64,000 nucleotides of DNA, taken from the NCBI GenBank assembly GCA_016758965.1, contig JAEPRB010000050.1, positions 1 to 64,000 of the forward strand, written 5' to 3'. A program made the translations under genes and the position numbers. Below, in pieces: positions 10,806 through 22,812 of this stretch. A model generated the notes under the pieces. The model saw only the letters and a program-made list of their open reading frames with translations, searched no databases and was not told the DNA's origin. Numbering within the stretch: the stretch's first letter is position 1; each line of letters begins with the position of its first letter. Origin of the DNA: Circinella minor (taxonomy: Eukaryota; Mucoromycota; Mucoromycetes; Mucorales; Lichtheimiaceae).

Positions 10806-12107
10806 TGAGAAATAGATAAAATAAAAAGATTAAAAAAGAGTAAAGAGATGTAATGATATGAAAAAAAATTGATCCATCCTTTTTAATACCTTTTTTTTCT
10901 TCTTCTCAACTATTACCTAATTTGGTTTAGATTTACAATTTTGGGTGCATTTGTTTTATACCTTTTTAATATAGAACATTTTTGGCTGAGCACTTTTGAT
11001 TTCCTTTTTTCGATTTTTCTATGTATTACTCCTAAGAAATTTATATAATATTGCTTAAATTTTATAACAAAATATAATTCGTACATTATTAATAAATAAT
11101 TATTTTCTTAAATGAAAAGCATTCTAACAAATACTAATACAAGTAAAATATCAACAGAAAAAGAAAAAAAGGATTCAAGCATTATCTAAATAACAACAAA
11201 CTTTCTTCCTATTGGCCTGATCTGAGTTTTCGGATACATGTTCGGAACTTGTTACTACAATTGCCTTTTTGGATGGAAACTTACCGTTCATCGGTTATTA
11301 AGCTTATGGGAAAAAAAAGCTTTCAAGGAAGATGCCGTCAGAGCAGAATGGAACATGCCGTGTGTTACCTAATTTAATCCGTTTACCAAAATATGCCCCC
11401 CTCCCTTATACTTCTTTTATCTTTTAACATTGTTTATCATAAAAAAAAATAGAATTTCAATATTATTATGTCTAGCAATGATAGATGACGTCAATAATAG
11501 TTAAAAAATAATATTTTTGTACTGTGCTCAGCTTTGTCATCAAATCTCTATTCTAACTTTTCTGATGTATATGATATAAGATAAAATAACTATTATTCTG
11601 ATTCAATGAAAATATCTTATTACGAATCGTAGCTTTCTTAATTACAATTGTATGTAGATCATTTTATTATAGTTTGATCTCTAAAAAAAAGTTTATCCCC
11701 TAACAAAACTTTCATAGCAAAAATCACGCTTTGGGTCTATTTTTAACTTTAAGCAGTAAATCTTTATAATTTCAGCTATTGAATGATGGTCTGCTGAGCA
11801 CTTTTTGAGTAACATGATCCACGTTTTACACTTGCACTCATTAACATAATAGGTTATGGATAGTAAAAGATGAATCAAAATTGAATAGAGTAAAAGTAAT
11901 GATAAAATCGTTTATATCATTGATATAAAGAAATGGTATATATTTATTTTTATTGACAAGACCATGGAACAAATCGTTGTATACAAAAAAAAAAAAAAAA
12001 TAGGAAGAGAAAAAAAATAATAATTTATAAATTATTTAAAGTACAATAGTGATATAACCCGTAGCCTTCTTCATTCATGGTCCTGAACCTGAAAATACAA
12101 TAGTTCT
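10806..12107. other. Intergenic region between PQQ-like copies 1 and 2
   Basis: Contains the promoter side of copy 1 and the 3' flank of copy 2. AT-rich with poly-A and poly-T runs. A slightly GC-richer patch at about 11200-11400 was inspected and gives no supported ORF. Confidence 0.5.
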
Positions 12108-13164
12108 TCAACTACGAGATTTTTCACGACGCATTTGTTCTAGTTGAGCAACTGGAAATTGAGAGAATGCTGTATGTGCTTCTGCTGAAAGTCGAGAACT
12201 CCATGGCGTTGCCAGGGTCATATAACCCGAATACATTATTGAATTTGTAACTTTTGTTTCCCATTTGAGATCACCCGTATTTGCATCCAAACAATATAAT
12301 CGTGTACCAACGCCAACATAAACAGTGGCGCTTCCACCTTCTGGATCAACTAGTGCAACAGGCAGTCTGAAACCACCTTTAGGACAATTAAATCGCCATA
12401 ACTCTATAGTAATCCCACAATATAGTTAATTATCCGAGGTGAAGGAGAGCTTATAAATAGGATATAAATATATAAAGTACTTCTTTTACCTTCGCCCGTT
12501 TCAATATTGACCCCCATGCATTTTCCTCCACTACATAAGACAACAACTGGCTTTTGTGTGAGTTTATTTTGATCCTGTGCATCATAACCTGGCGGAGCAT
12601 CGTCATCTTCATTTGGTAGTTCTGTTGTTGAACGTTGTGGTTTGAGAGCATGACTAGGTGTAACAATAGCTCCTACTTCTTCATAGCCAAAGCCCTACAT
12701 GTGCGCGTGCACGCAAGAGTGATTTTTTTTAAGCTTCCCTAATTTTTTGTAGTTCATTTCTTTCCTTTTTCGCATTCTGTGTTTTTTTTTCCTCGATCAA
12801 AATAAAACAGTAAAATATTTACCTTCATCTTATTCACCCACAACACTTCACCTGTAAGTAGATCTAAAGCAGCTGCTTTACCTGTTGCGGCAATGATAAC
12901 ACGATCTTCATCAGTAATAAACAGTGATACGATTCCTCCTCCCGAACCACTTGCGAAGCGCGATGTGGACCCTGTTGGAAAATCAGCTCGCCAAAGTCGA
13001 GCACCTGTATGCTTATGAACGGCATATATATTGCCAGCTGTTGAACATAGTAAAATATCATTTCGAGTAAATGATGATGGTTTCGCAACACTTGTAGTAG
13101 AAATAGTATCGTCTGAATGATTATCAAGTACTGCCTTTTCTTTTTTACTATCAAGCCAAGTCAT
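12108..13164 (-). CDS. PQQ-like beta-propeller protein, array copy 2
   Basis: Exons 13164-12823, 12694-12490 and 12403-12108 give 280 residues with the same intron phases as copy 1. Blades are readable as GNIYAVHKHTGARLWRADFP, GKAAALDLLTGEVLWVNKMK and LYCLDANTGDLKWETKVTN. The conserved join after the first intron reads GFGYEEVG where copies 1 and 3 have GCGYEEVG. The C-terminal signature TPWSSRLSAEAHTAFSQFP is kept and the tail is short and basic (REKSRS). The N-terminus is Lys/Asp-rich rather than Ser-rich. No disabling change is seen and splice sites are canonical, so it should be functional. Function is unknown; see copy 1 for the family argument. Confidence 0.8.
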
Positions 13165-13554
13165 CTTTTTTAAAAATTAAATTAAGGTAAGAGAAAAAAG
13201 AAGAGAATCTTTTTAAAAAAAACTCAGCCCATTGCTTTTTTTATTTTATGATATATGTGAAAACCCTGAATTAGGTTAGATTATTATTGTAAATGGTTTA
13301 TTGCTAAGCTAAGACTGCCTAAAGCGCGAGGTTCGTTTAATTGTTGGCAAATGATAATCAGATTATTATGGTTGTTTTAAATAGTAAAAAAGAAATAATA
13401 TTATACTTTATTGCTTAGCAACTAAAACAATAAAAAAAAACTGATGTTAATTAATACAGAATTACATTCTTCATCTTTGTATGTCATCGATGGTATATAG
13501 TGAATTGAAAAGGGGTATAATATAGGTACACATATTAAAAAAAACAAGATTTGC
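13165..13554. other. Intergenic spacer between PQQ-like copies 2 and 3
   Basis: A 390-base AT-rich spacer carrying the copy 2 promoter and the copy 3 3' end. The short spacing fits tandem duplication. No other feature is seen. Confidence 0.55.
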
Positions 13555-14689
13555 TCAAGATCCATCTGAAGTAGTTGCGGCATTTGTCCCTGTACGATTT
13601 TCACTTTGTTGCTGAGCAAGTGGAAATTGGTTGAATGATGAATGTGCTTCAGCTGCAAGTCGAGAACTCCAGGGGGTTGCCAAAGTCATATAATTACGGT
13701 TCATAGTAGCTTTGGTAACTTCAATTTGCCATAGAAGTTGCCCATTTATTGTATTTAGACAATATAGCTGTGTTCCACATCCAACATAAACAACTGTACT
13801 TCCACGCTCAGGATCAACAAGGATGGCAGGAATACTGTATCCACCCTTGGGACATTCAAATTGCCATAATTCTAATTATTGTTAGTTTTTAAATTTTTAA
13901 AGATAAATATAATAACTAGTTACTATTACTATATGATATTCTTCCACTTATTCAAAATAAAACTAAATAATTGATTTTCTTTAGCTCATAGTTACCTTCA
14001 CCTGTTTCTACGTTCATACCTAAACATTTCCCTGCTGAACACAAAACTACCACTTGTTTCTTATTTAATAGTTTATCTTTTTCATAATATTTCGGTGGAG
14101 TTTGGACATTATTATTATTTTCTGTTAACTGTCGTTGTTGTGGTTGAATAACATAACTTGGACTGCAAATCACTCCTACTTCTTCATATCCACATCCCTA
14201 GACACAATAATATAAAAGTTTTTTTTTAAAAAAAAAAATATGTATTGATACATACATGTTATTATATAGCTTTATATTTTTATTTACCTTCATTTTATTC
14301 ACCCATATTTTTTCACCTGTAAAAAGATCTAAACATCCTGCTTTCCCCATCGATCCAACAATGACGCGATTTTGATCACTAATAAAAATTGAAACAACGC
14401 CTCCCATAGAACCAGTAGAAAAAATTGATTTGGACCCAGTAGGAAATTCTGCTCGCCAAATTCTTACACCTGTATGTTTTTCTAATGCGTAGATTTTACC
14501 ATTGGTTGCGCATATTAGTATGTCATTTCGTGTATAGGACAATAGTTTTTTATCCGTCGTTGTTTTTGAATGTTTATCATTATAATCATTAATAACACAT
14601 TCGCTCTCCTTTGGTAAGTCACTGTTGGTTGAAGGAGTTTCTATGTTGTCTCGTTGATTTTTTTTCGCCTTATGCTTTTGCCATATCAT
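13555..14689 (-). CDS. PQQ-like beta-propeller protein, array copy 3
   Basis: Exons 14689-14288, 14197-13996 and 13871-13555 give 306 residues, with the same phases as its neighbours. The N-terminal extension is the longest of the array, polar and rich in Lys, Asn and Asp. Blades read as GKIYALEKHTGVRIWRAEFP, GKAGCLDLFTGEKIWVNKMK and LYCLNTINGQLLWQIEVTK. The C-terminal motif TPWSSRLAAEAHSSFNQFP shows an SSFNQ variant also found in copy 4 (copy 5 has TSFNQ), while copies 1 and 2 have TAFSQ. This suggests two subgroups within the array. The MULE insertion begins about 540 bases upstream of its start codon, so its promoter may have been altered. The gene itself is intact. Confidence 0.8.
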
Positions 14690-15229
14690 TGAAGGAACAA
14701 AAAAAAAAAAAAAGAAATTAAAAAACAGAAAGGGAATTTAATAAAACACCCCGCAGCCCCTTCTCGTTTTTACCGGGAATTTGAGTCTCAGAAACAGGAA
14801 ATATGTTTTTTCCGTTTCAAATTCCGATAATGGTAATAGTAATAACGATAAAATGATAATAAAAAATGATAATGATAATAATAATAAAAGTAATGATAAT
14901 GATAATGATGATGGTAAAAATTAATAATTTAGAGCTAATATTGAAATACATGGATCCTTGGTGAAACATGTTATATTTGTAGAATAAAAAGATCATGCAA
15001 CAAAAAATTATAAATACAGACTTGAATAGATTAATTAATAATGACTATCATTTTTATTTACTTTTATATAAGTTTATGGATTCTCATAAAAGACTACATT
15101 TTCAATTATCTATTTTACATTACCTTATTTAATTATATTTACCACTTGCTGAACAAAAAGACGAATAATGGATGAGTAAATGAAATATAAATCTAAACAT
15201 ATGAAAAGAAAAATGTGTAGAAATGTGTT
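14690..15229. other. Spacer between PQQ-like copy 3 and the MULE
   Basis: AT-rich DNA with a GATAAT/AATGAT microsatellite-like stretch at about 14826-14915. It should contain the copy 3 promoter and one terminus of the MULE. No terminal inverted repeat could be identified by eye. Confidence 0.5.
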
Positions 15230-18125
15230 TTAGAGGTAACGTGTATATGGATTATCGTCACCCCACGTTCGATCACGGCGTCGTTGTTCACGATATCAAC
15301 GAACATGATGAAAGTAATCATTGATGTTGTTATCACGGACTGAACGATCAAAGACGTCACGTTGATGTTGATCTAGTAAACCGCGATAGTTGTTATAAGC
15401 ACTACCAAGTACTTGCTGTATGTTAGCAAGTGCTTCCTAAAGGTTAGCAATCGACTCCTCTGCTTCTACTTGTTGTTGCCATTGGTCATTGACTATTATA
15501 TCTTCTCCTTCTTCTTCTTATTCATTGTTGAAAACGCTAACAGGAGAGCTTGGTATTGGTGAATTTGGCGTGGTGACAGGTCTTATTTGTGGAGATACTC
15601 AACGGATTGGACGAGTTGTTGTTTGTGGAACTTCTAATCCACTTTCAGGAAGTATTACAAGAGAAAAAGGATATATATGGTTCTATATAGCAGTACGTTC
15701 ATTAAAATACTTATAAGTTCAAAAAGTATATTATCTTTATGTGATACATACCGGCAAAAGCCTCACATATGGGGCAGTAGATTGGCGGCATATAAAGTAA
15801 TCATGCACACCAAAGACATTACCTAACGATGAAGTGGAATTGCGATAAAGTGATATAAGGTGCTTGCAAAGCATAAAGCGACTGATGGAAAAAGAAGGAT
15901 AACCACACATCCAATTTTCCAATGATGGTAAGTATAAATGATTAGCATCAGCATTTTCTCCACGAGTCCCTCTGCTATTGGAGCCTGGATCACTACGACC
16001 AGTTTTGACATGTCACGAACAAATTCCAATTCTCATTCTAGTTTTTCAGCGCGATTTACAACTTTTAACATAAAGTTGTGATGCACTTTAACTAACTGCT
16101 TTCGAACGATAGTCCACACAAAAAAGTCTGATCGTGGTCGATTGCTGTTAATTAAAAATTTTCTTTTGAGGATTCTCCATTGTGACTCAATCATCATTGT
16201 TGATTTGCCAATGGGAATGGGTACTCTGGTACTACGGGCCCATTTATTCCACCACAAATCGCGATGCCATCTTGAATAAAGATATGCCCAAGCACCCTGA
16301 AGATTATGTTGTACACAAATGTATACATTTCTTCTGCACAGCGATTATGGATCTCAATAGAAGTAAAATACTCTATGATGTATAAATTTAAATATATTTA
16401 TTAAGTTTTTCAATTATTACTACAAGATCAAATATATTTTATTTGACGCTTGAAATGCTATATGTACCTCCTTCGATCGGAATGTTACTATGTATATGGT
16501 AATGCTTTCGCATCATTACAACAATAGCCCCTCTATGTCCAGCATTTTCACATCTTCTTCCATTTCGATCTGCTGTTAGCTGAAATTGTCGACTGACGAA
16601 TGGGAATCGATTTATAACTTCATTAATGTTATACTGTGGATTAGATAGCTTGGGCTTTGCAAGCTGTAACTTAACAGCGCGCATTAGATGTCAAAGACAT
16701 AGTCGCACAGCATTGTCGCCGAAAACTTGACTGGTTGCATCAATTTGGCCTTCTTCTTTGTCGGTGAACATGAATCTAGGGTTCAAACCTCGGCTACGCA
16801 ATCTAGTAAAAAATCCAGCAATTAATTGTGATCGTCTTGCTTCTTGTATTTCTTCGGCGGTAGGAGCGTAAGAAGTAGGTGTGTTATCGATGTTGGGGGT
16901 AGGAGAGTTGCTGGTATTGATTGTAGTAGTATGATCAGTAGAAACAATAGTATGATTCGTTGGATCAGATTGGTCATTAGAATTAATGGGTTCATTGATT
17001 GGGTTCATTCTCAATAAGAAATATGCAATCGGGAACCCGATTCCATTGACTGACGCAACAATACTAAAAAGCTCATGACCAGTACGATTGGTTTTGTAGG
17101 TACTATCTACATGGAACTCTTCAACTTCTGCCATTTCACATATTACTCTGAACAACGGCATAGTAAAGCCCAAAGTAGAGTATTGTTGGCGGGTACGACC
17201 AAGTATCTGTTTTATTTATTTAACACTTAATAAACTAGTTTTCTATTTATCATACCATGTCTGTTTCGCCATAAATAGTCTCAAAACTTATATCCCATGG
17301 AACAATAGTATAAAGGTGACTTACTTTTTCAACACCTCGAGCTGCTGCTCTATCTAAATGCATTTCAGTAGAGGTGAACTGATTTCCGTGAAGTTTATAT
17401 TGGCTTTCGAACGATTTATTCCACCAGTGGTAAACTTGGGCTTGTGTGAGTGTACCCATTGTATTAGGATACACGGTCAAAATATCCAAATACAAGTCTT
17501 GGGCACTCATTGTAATGCATTTTTCACTAATATACGTAATTAGTTCACGATCAACGTTGTTGTTTGTCGCACTAGGAGCGGCACGATGGCCAGTAGATTG
17601 CTCAATAGTGATACGAACATAGCTATTAGGTCTATCAATCATCCCATTGATGTAACCATTACAGCTAAATGTTTCCACCCGTGTATGTATCCTCCTACGG
17701 CGATTATCTGGAACTTGTCGTTGACTTTCCGAGGATTGAGAACAGCAACAAATAAATGTACTGCCAAACTTTAAGTGAGTAGCAGCCGTGAAATAATGAT
17801 AATAATGATATCCATCACGTGCTTCAATGCTGGTACGGATGTGCGTAACTAAATGCTGATCATCCATGTCCAACATTTCTTGATCGAGGCGAATGTATGC
17901 AGTAATCGAGTAGTCAATTGACGCATCATCTCGGTTTGTTTCGGCTATTTCGTCATCGTCGTAACGAGAAGGAATCATCTCCAATGCTTCTTCTAATGTA
18001 ACGAGTAAATCGTCAGCGGTTGGTTTACCAGCATCGCTTCTACGATTTCGGCCCGTTTTACAAGTTTTGTATTGTCTCTGTCTGCCTGCAAATAACTCAG
18101 TAGGTTTGAAATAATGACAACCGGT
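15230..18125 (-). mobile_element. Mutator-like element (MULE), internal part with decayed transposase
   Basis: The stretch interrupts the otherwise regular PQQ-like array between copies 3 and 4 and lies on the same strand. It carries a recognisable MULE transposase gene (separate entry). Terminal inverted repeats and target-site duplications, which would define the full element, were not found, so the limits given are those of the coding remnant. The repeat field at 18340-18910 may be part of the element or a second insertion. Confidence 0.75.
15230..18125 (-). pseudogene. MULE transposase, interrupted by nonsense codons and frameshifts
   Basis: Minus-strand model: open block 18125-17256, intron, 17206-16468, intron, 16372-15752, intron, 15682-15230. 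An N-terminal Cys-containing segment (CHYFKPTELFAGRQRQYKTC) may bind DNA. The DDE core reads FHVDSTYKTNRTGHELFSIV with the first Asp and FMFTDKEEGQ with the second, then the family motif LCL-stop-HLMRAV, where a Trp codon (TGG) has become TGA at 16691. The helical region GAWAYLYSRWHRDLWW follows. A SWIM zinc finger reads WMCGYPSF...SRFMLCKHL, in which a Tyr replaces the expected second Cys. Frameshifts lie near 16312 and 16000. Further stops lie at 16033, 15599, 15518, 15437 and 15296 before the final TAA. All three introns keep good splice signals. The gene cannot make a full transposase. Confidence 0.8.
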
Positions 18126-19039
18126 TCAGTAAGTGGCGGCTGGGAGTGATGTTGGTAGCAGTATTGTTATTCATTTCGATATTTTTAAAGTGATTAAAGT
18201 AAAAAAAGTAATAATAATAATAATAATTTTCTTTTTGAAAAAAACAGGTACTTTATTTTTTTTGATCACTGAGTTTTTTACGGAAACAAATTTATCCGCG
18301 ATTTTCTTTCGGGTCACGTGTACAGCAAAATCGAGAAGGTGCTGGCTAGTCGATGAAATGCCATGGTTCTCTATGAATATGTATGAAAAAAGACAATCAT
18401 TCATTTTCATGGAAATAAATCCATGAGTCTCTATTACAAAAATTAACGAATCTGAGTGACAATGTATGACTCTGAATGATATATGAATCTGCATAAAACT
18501 GAACAAATATCTATAAACAAATATCTATGAATATGAATGAAAATGCATGCTTTGTAAATATGAGTGATAATCTATTACACGGACTTCTTTTACTACTTTT
18601 CTCATTATCTCATATAGTTAATGGCCGACAAAAAGAAAATTTTATTATTCAAAGTGCCTATCATAATATAGTAGAAGTGGTTTCAACCATGTTATAGCCA
18701 CAGTATAATGTATATGTTCATTAAGTAATATATATATCATTCAAAAACTAGGTGCTGAAAATCCATGAATCTGCATGAGTCTGAATATAAATTAGGTAAT
18801 GGATATGACTGAATATCTATGATTCTGAATGGATCTATGGATCTCCATAAACTGACACTTTTCATAGAAATTCATACCATTAGTAATCACGTAGATTCAT
18901 GGCAATCCATTCATTTCTATTACTCATTTTAGCCGTGGTGACTATGACAACAAATAATTTGACATTAAGAGACAAAAATATATTTTTTAACTTTAAAAAT
19001 ATTCAAATATTGAGAAGTCGATTTCTGAGGTATTATCCA
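18126..19039. repeat. ATGAATCTG-type degenerate repeat field
   Basis: Between about 18340 and 18910 the sequence is built from variants of atgaat, gaatctg, tctatgaat and ccatga, in both orientations. The left edge (around 18354-18395) and the right edge (around 18850-18920) are imperfectly inverted: each carries a gccatg core followed by tctatgaa- or gtatgaa-like words. This suggests a MITE-like or subterminal-repeat region of about 560 bases. It lies between the MULE and PQQ-like copy 4. No coding sequence is supported. Confidence 0.45.
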
Positions 19040-20074
19040 TCAGTCATACGTAGCTTTGTGACTAATTTCTTGTTGAGCACTTGGAAACTGATTAAAGGAC
19101 GAATGTACTTCTGCCAATCGAGAACTCCATGGTGTTGCCAAAGTCATAACACCAAAGTTTATAAACCCACTTGTAATATCTCCACCCCAGTTGACATTAC
19201 CCGTATGTGCGTTCAGACAATATACTGCCGTACCATAACCAATATATAACAGCGTATTGTCATCCCCCTCCCGTAAATCATAAATAACAGCTGCAAGTTG
19301 GTTGCCGGCAGGAGGAAGCTCAAATCGCCAAATTTCTAATATAGGTGTAAGAGCATTAACTCTTTTAGTAAGAAATGTGTTTATAAATAAAATATGTTCT
19401 TTCTTTTTCTACCTTGGCCCGATTTTGCGTCAACAGCTAAACACTTTCCCTTGCAAGTTAAAATAGCAATTGATTTTTTTGGCAACACACTTTTATCATT
19501 GTGATGTGCTAGCTGCTTAGAAGACTCACTTGGTATACAAAGTGTACCAACTTCTGAAAAACCACACCACTAAAAAAATTCACATGGTTCCAATTTTAAA
19601 GATTGTAAGGATATAATTTATGCTCAGCCTCATTGTTTCCTCAAAAACAATATTAAAGAGGCACCGTGTCCAATTTATTGATGCTTACCCTCATTTCATT
19701 TTTCCATATTACATTACCCGTAAAAAGATCCAAACATGTTGCTGTACCCTTACAGCCAGCAATGACATTATCATCATCGTTAATAAACAAAGATACAATT
19801 GCCCTAAACGATGCACCTGGTAAGACAGCTCGCCAAAGTCGATCACCTGTATACTTATTTAGACCATAGACCTTGCCACGAGTTGCACATACTAAAATAT
19901 CATAACGAGTAAATGCTGATAATGCTGATACTGGTGGTGTTTCCCTATAATAAATAAATAACCAAGATTATTATAGCAATATTCCAGCTTAAAATTTTTA
20001 GTTGTCCCTTTTTGTGTATCAAATATATATAGCTATTGTTTTTTGTAATCGCTGTATTAGTCTGACCTCTTCAT
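19040..20074 (-). CDS. PQQ-like beta-propeller protein, divergent array copy 4
   Basis: Three exons match the other copies: 19944-19689, 19569-19413 and 19335-19040. All are open and in phase (0 then 1). The first of them lacks a Met, but an 8-nt upstream exon (20074-20067, ATGAAGAG) joins in frame to give 238 residues, although its donor (GTCAGA) is weak. Blades read GKVYGLNKYTGDRLWRAVLP, GTATCLDLFTGNVIWKNEMR and VYCLNAHTGNVNWGGDITS. The C-terminal signature is shortened (TPWSSRLAEVHSSFNQFP). The acidic N-terminal segment of other copies and most of the exon 2 linker are missing. The copy is the most diverged but has no stop or frameshift. Either it is a functional short paralogue, or a recent loss of its original first exon has left it without a proper start. 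Confidence 0.6.
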
Positions 20075-20428
20075 CTTTATTTTATTACGTACACAACAGA
20101 AGGCAAAAAAGAAACAGGGTGCGTAAAAGAAAATAGCGTTCTGAGCAATAGATATTCTTTTTATACTATATTCTAAAGAAGGCTAGACTTTAAGATCAAT
20201 TTAATGATACACAAATGGCTACTCAAAAATAGTGTTGTGATACTATCTGTTTTATGGCTACGTATTAAAGTGTCATATTATAGAAAAAATAACAGTTGAC
20301 AGTCATGTAGCTATGAATTTTATTAACAGTAATGCAAAATATATATTACACATATTTATTAATGTATTACTTTATTTTACAAAATGTTTCATGAAAGAGC
20401 ATACTTTATTATTACTATATAAATATTA
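20075..20428. other. Spacer between PQQ-like copies 4 and 5
   Basis: A 350-base AT-rich spacer with no visible feature other than the 3' flank of copy 5. Confidence 0.5.
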
Positions 20429-21695
20429 CTAGGCTCCTCCTACTGCTGATCCTACAGCATCAGCGGCATGGGACATGCGTGCTACACTCTCTTTCTGAGC
20501 ACTGGGGCATTGATTGAATGATGTGTGTGCTTCAGCAGCGAGCCTTGAGCTCCATACTGTTGCCATCGTCATATAATCGAGTCCGGACATGCTATTGGAT
20601 ATTTTAACTTTCCATTTAAGGTTTCCGTTCATTACGTCAAGGCAATACAATCTTGTACCACAACCGACGTAAACGAGAGTACCCTGAGGGTCCACTAATG
20701 TAGAAGGAATCTTACTTCCTCCTTTAGGACAATCAAATCTCCATAATTCTATAATACGTAATAAATAAAGATGAAAAATAAATACATAATTCGTTTGTCT
20801 AACCCAATAATACCATTTTCTAGTTCTATCGCTCTTTTTTAATTTTTCCATCAACAAAAGTATAACAAGATCGTTTACTTCCACTTTATGTACATACCTA
20901 GACCATTTTTAACATCGATTGCTAAAACGTGACCACCAGTTCCCAAAATCAAAACTTGTCGCTGTGCCATTGTATGCTGACTATGATTGTAATATCCTGG
21001 TGGGTCATTTCCTGGATGTTGATATGGGGGGTATCCACTTGGTGGAGCATATCCCCCTTGTTGTGGATATGAGAAGTGTTGTAAAGGAGGATAAACTCCT
21101 TGTGGCGGATATATTGTAGATGATGGAGGTGGACAACCTCCGTGCGGTGGATATCCCGAAGGTGGGGGTGCTGCACCATATCCTGAATGTGGTCGTGATG
21201 AACCATTGTTCTGTGGGTTATGAACGTGGCTTGTTGTACAAGTAATTCCTACTTCTTCGTGACCAAGGCCCTAAAATATAAATGTTATACATATTAATAA
21301 ATAAACTTTTTTACATTTTAGCGTTCTTCATAATCAGCATGTTATTCTGATTTAAAAACATATGTATACAAGGTTACTATTTTTACCTTCATTTTATTCA
21401 CCCATTTTTCAGCACCTGTATAAAGATCCAAACAGGCCGCTTTACCACTTGAAGCGATAATAAGATCATCTTGGTCTGTTATAAAAATTGATACAATACC
21501 ACCCATGGATCCCACAGAAAATAGCGAGCTAGATCCTTTTGGAAAATCGGATCGCCAAATACGTGCACCAGTACCTTTATGTACTGCATATATTTTACCA
21601 TGTGTGGCACACACCAATATGTCGCTACGTGTAAATGGGTTTGTAAATTCTCTCCCTTGAAAAGATTCGCTATCTGAATCATTACAATAATCCAT
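20429..21695 (-). CDS. PQQ-like beta-propeller protein with Pro/Gly/Tyr-rich insert, array copy 5
   Basis: Exons 21695-21387, 21270-20898 and 20748-20429 give 333 residues with the array's usual phases. Propeller blades read GKIYAVHKGTGARIWRSDFP, GKAACLDLYTGAEKWVNKMK and LYCLDVMNGNLKWKVKISN, and the C-terminal signature is VWSSRLAAEAHTSFNQCP. Exon 2 is about 170 nt longer than in copies 1-3. The extra part encodes a low-complexity segment with repeated GYPP, YPPQG and PPSGYPP words (about residues 118-190), placed exactly where the other copies have a short polar linker. Pro/Gly/Tyr-rich tails of this kind are disordered in other proteins. A role in self-association or membrane contact is inference. 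The gene is intact and is the most 5' member of the array. Confidence 0.8.
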
Positions 21696-22812
21696 TATAA
21701 AAATGACACTAAAAGGAAGAAAATCGAGGTTGCTAAAAAAAAGTAAAAAAAAAAAAAAATGATGGTTTCAATTTATTTAAATACGTTTCGTTTTTTGTTG
21801 AACCATCCATTATTTCTACTAAAGGTTAGTTCTTTCCATATGTTTGTGCTGTGGCTAAGCAATTTTTTACTATAATTATTATTATTAAACTTTCTGATTA
21901 AACAAGAGATCTACATAAACAAAAATCACAGAAACTAAGCATTGTTACACAGCTAAAATGATGCTATATAATTATTGATACCTATATAATTGACAAGTTG
22001 GATTCAAAAAATGATGATTGTCATAGAAATAATATCTTGCTGTTACTGTTACTGTATATAATATCTTCCAAGAACAGAAGGTTACTTACAATGTATGCAT
22101 AAGCGGAGAATAAACAGAAGGGGTAAGCAACTCACAAAATATTCTGAAGCATTCTCTTTCCCATAAAAAAAAAGAATCGTGTTACACTATAATCAATAAC
22201 ACCAATAATATTTTCCTAAGCAATGACATACACAGCCACCAAGCAAAATTCCGGCGTCACAACCGGTCCTAAATGAACAATCCCACCGAAGTTGGTATTT
22301 TCCAAACTTATATTATTATCATCATAACAATATATCAAATGATCTTATTTCCAAATAATCGGATCACAAAAATTGTCAAAATATGTGCTTTTGCGGTTGT
22401 ATACGTGATATAGTAGGTTTAAAATAAAGTGCTTATTTAATTGTAAAGAATGCAAAAAGGGTGTAACGATTTATCAAGCGGTATATTAATCTGATAAGGC
22501 ATCCGATTTAGTTTGCATAAAACATACGTAACACAAACAACCTACCTTAAGAAACGATACAAACTTTCAGATCAACTCTTGTTTTTTTGAAGAGAGGAAA
22601 AAAAAAATATTAGTGAGGGTGCTTATAACAAAATCTAATTATATAGTTCATATTATGCACATCCATTTCTTCTGTTTTTCATTTAAATTTTATTTTCAAA
22701 TATAATTTCCTTATCTACTTACACTCAATAATGATACTTTATTCATCCATACAAAAGCACAACGCGGTCTTGTAAGAGCAGTGAATAATTTTCAAGCGAA
22801 AAAAAAAAAAGA
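21696..22812. other. Intergenic region upstream of the PQQ-like array
   Basis: AT-rich DNA with the copy 5 promoter. A pure A-run lies near 21748-21760. No gene is supported. Confidence 0.5.
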
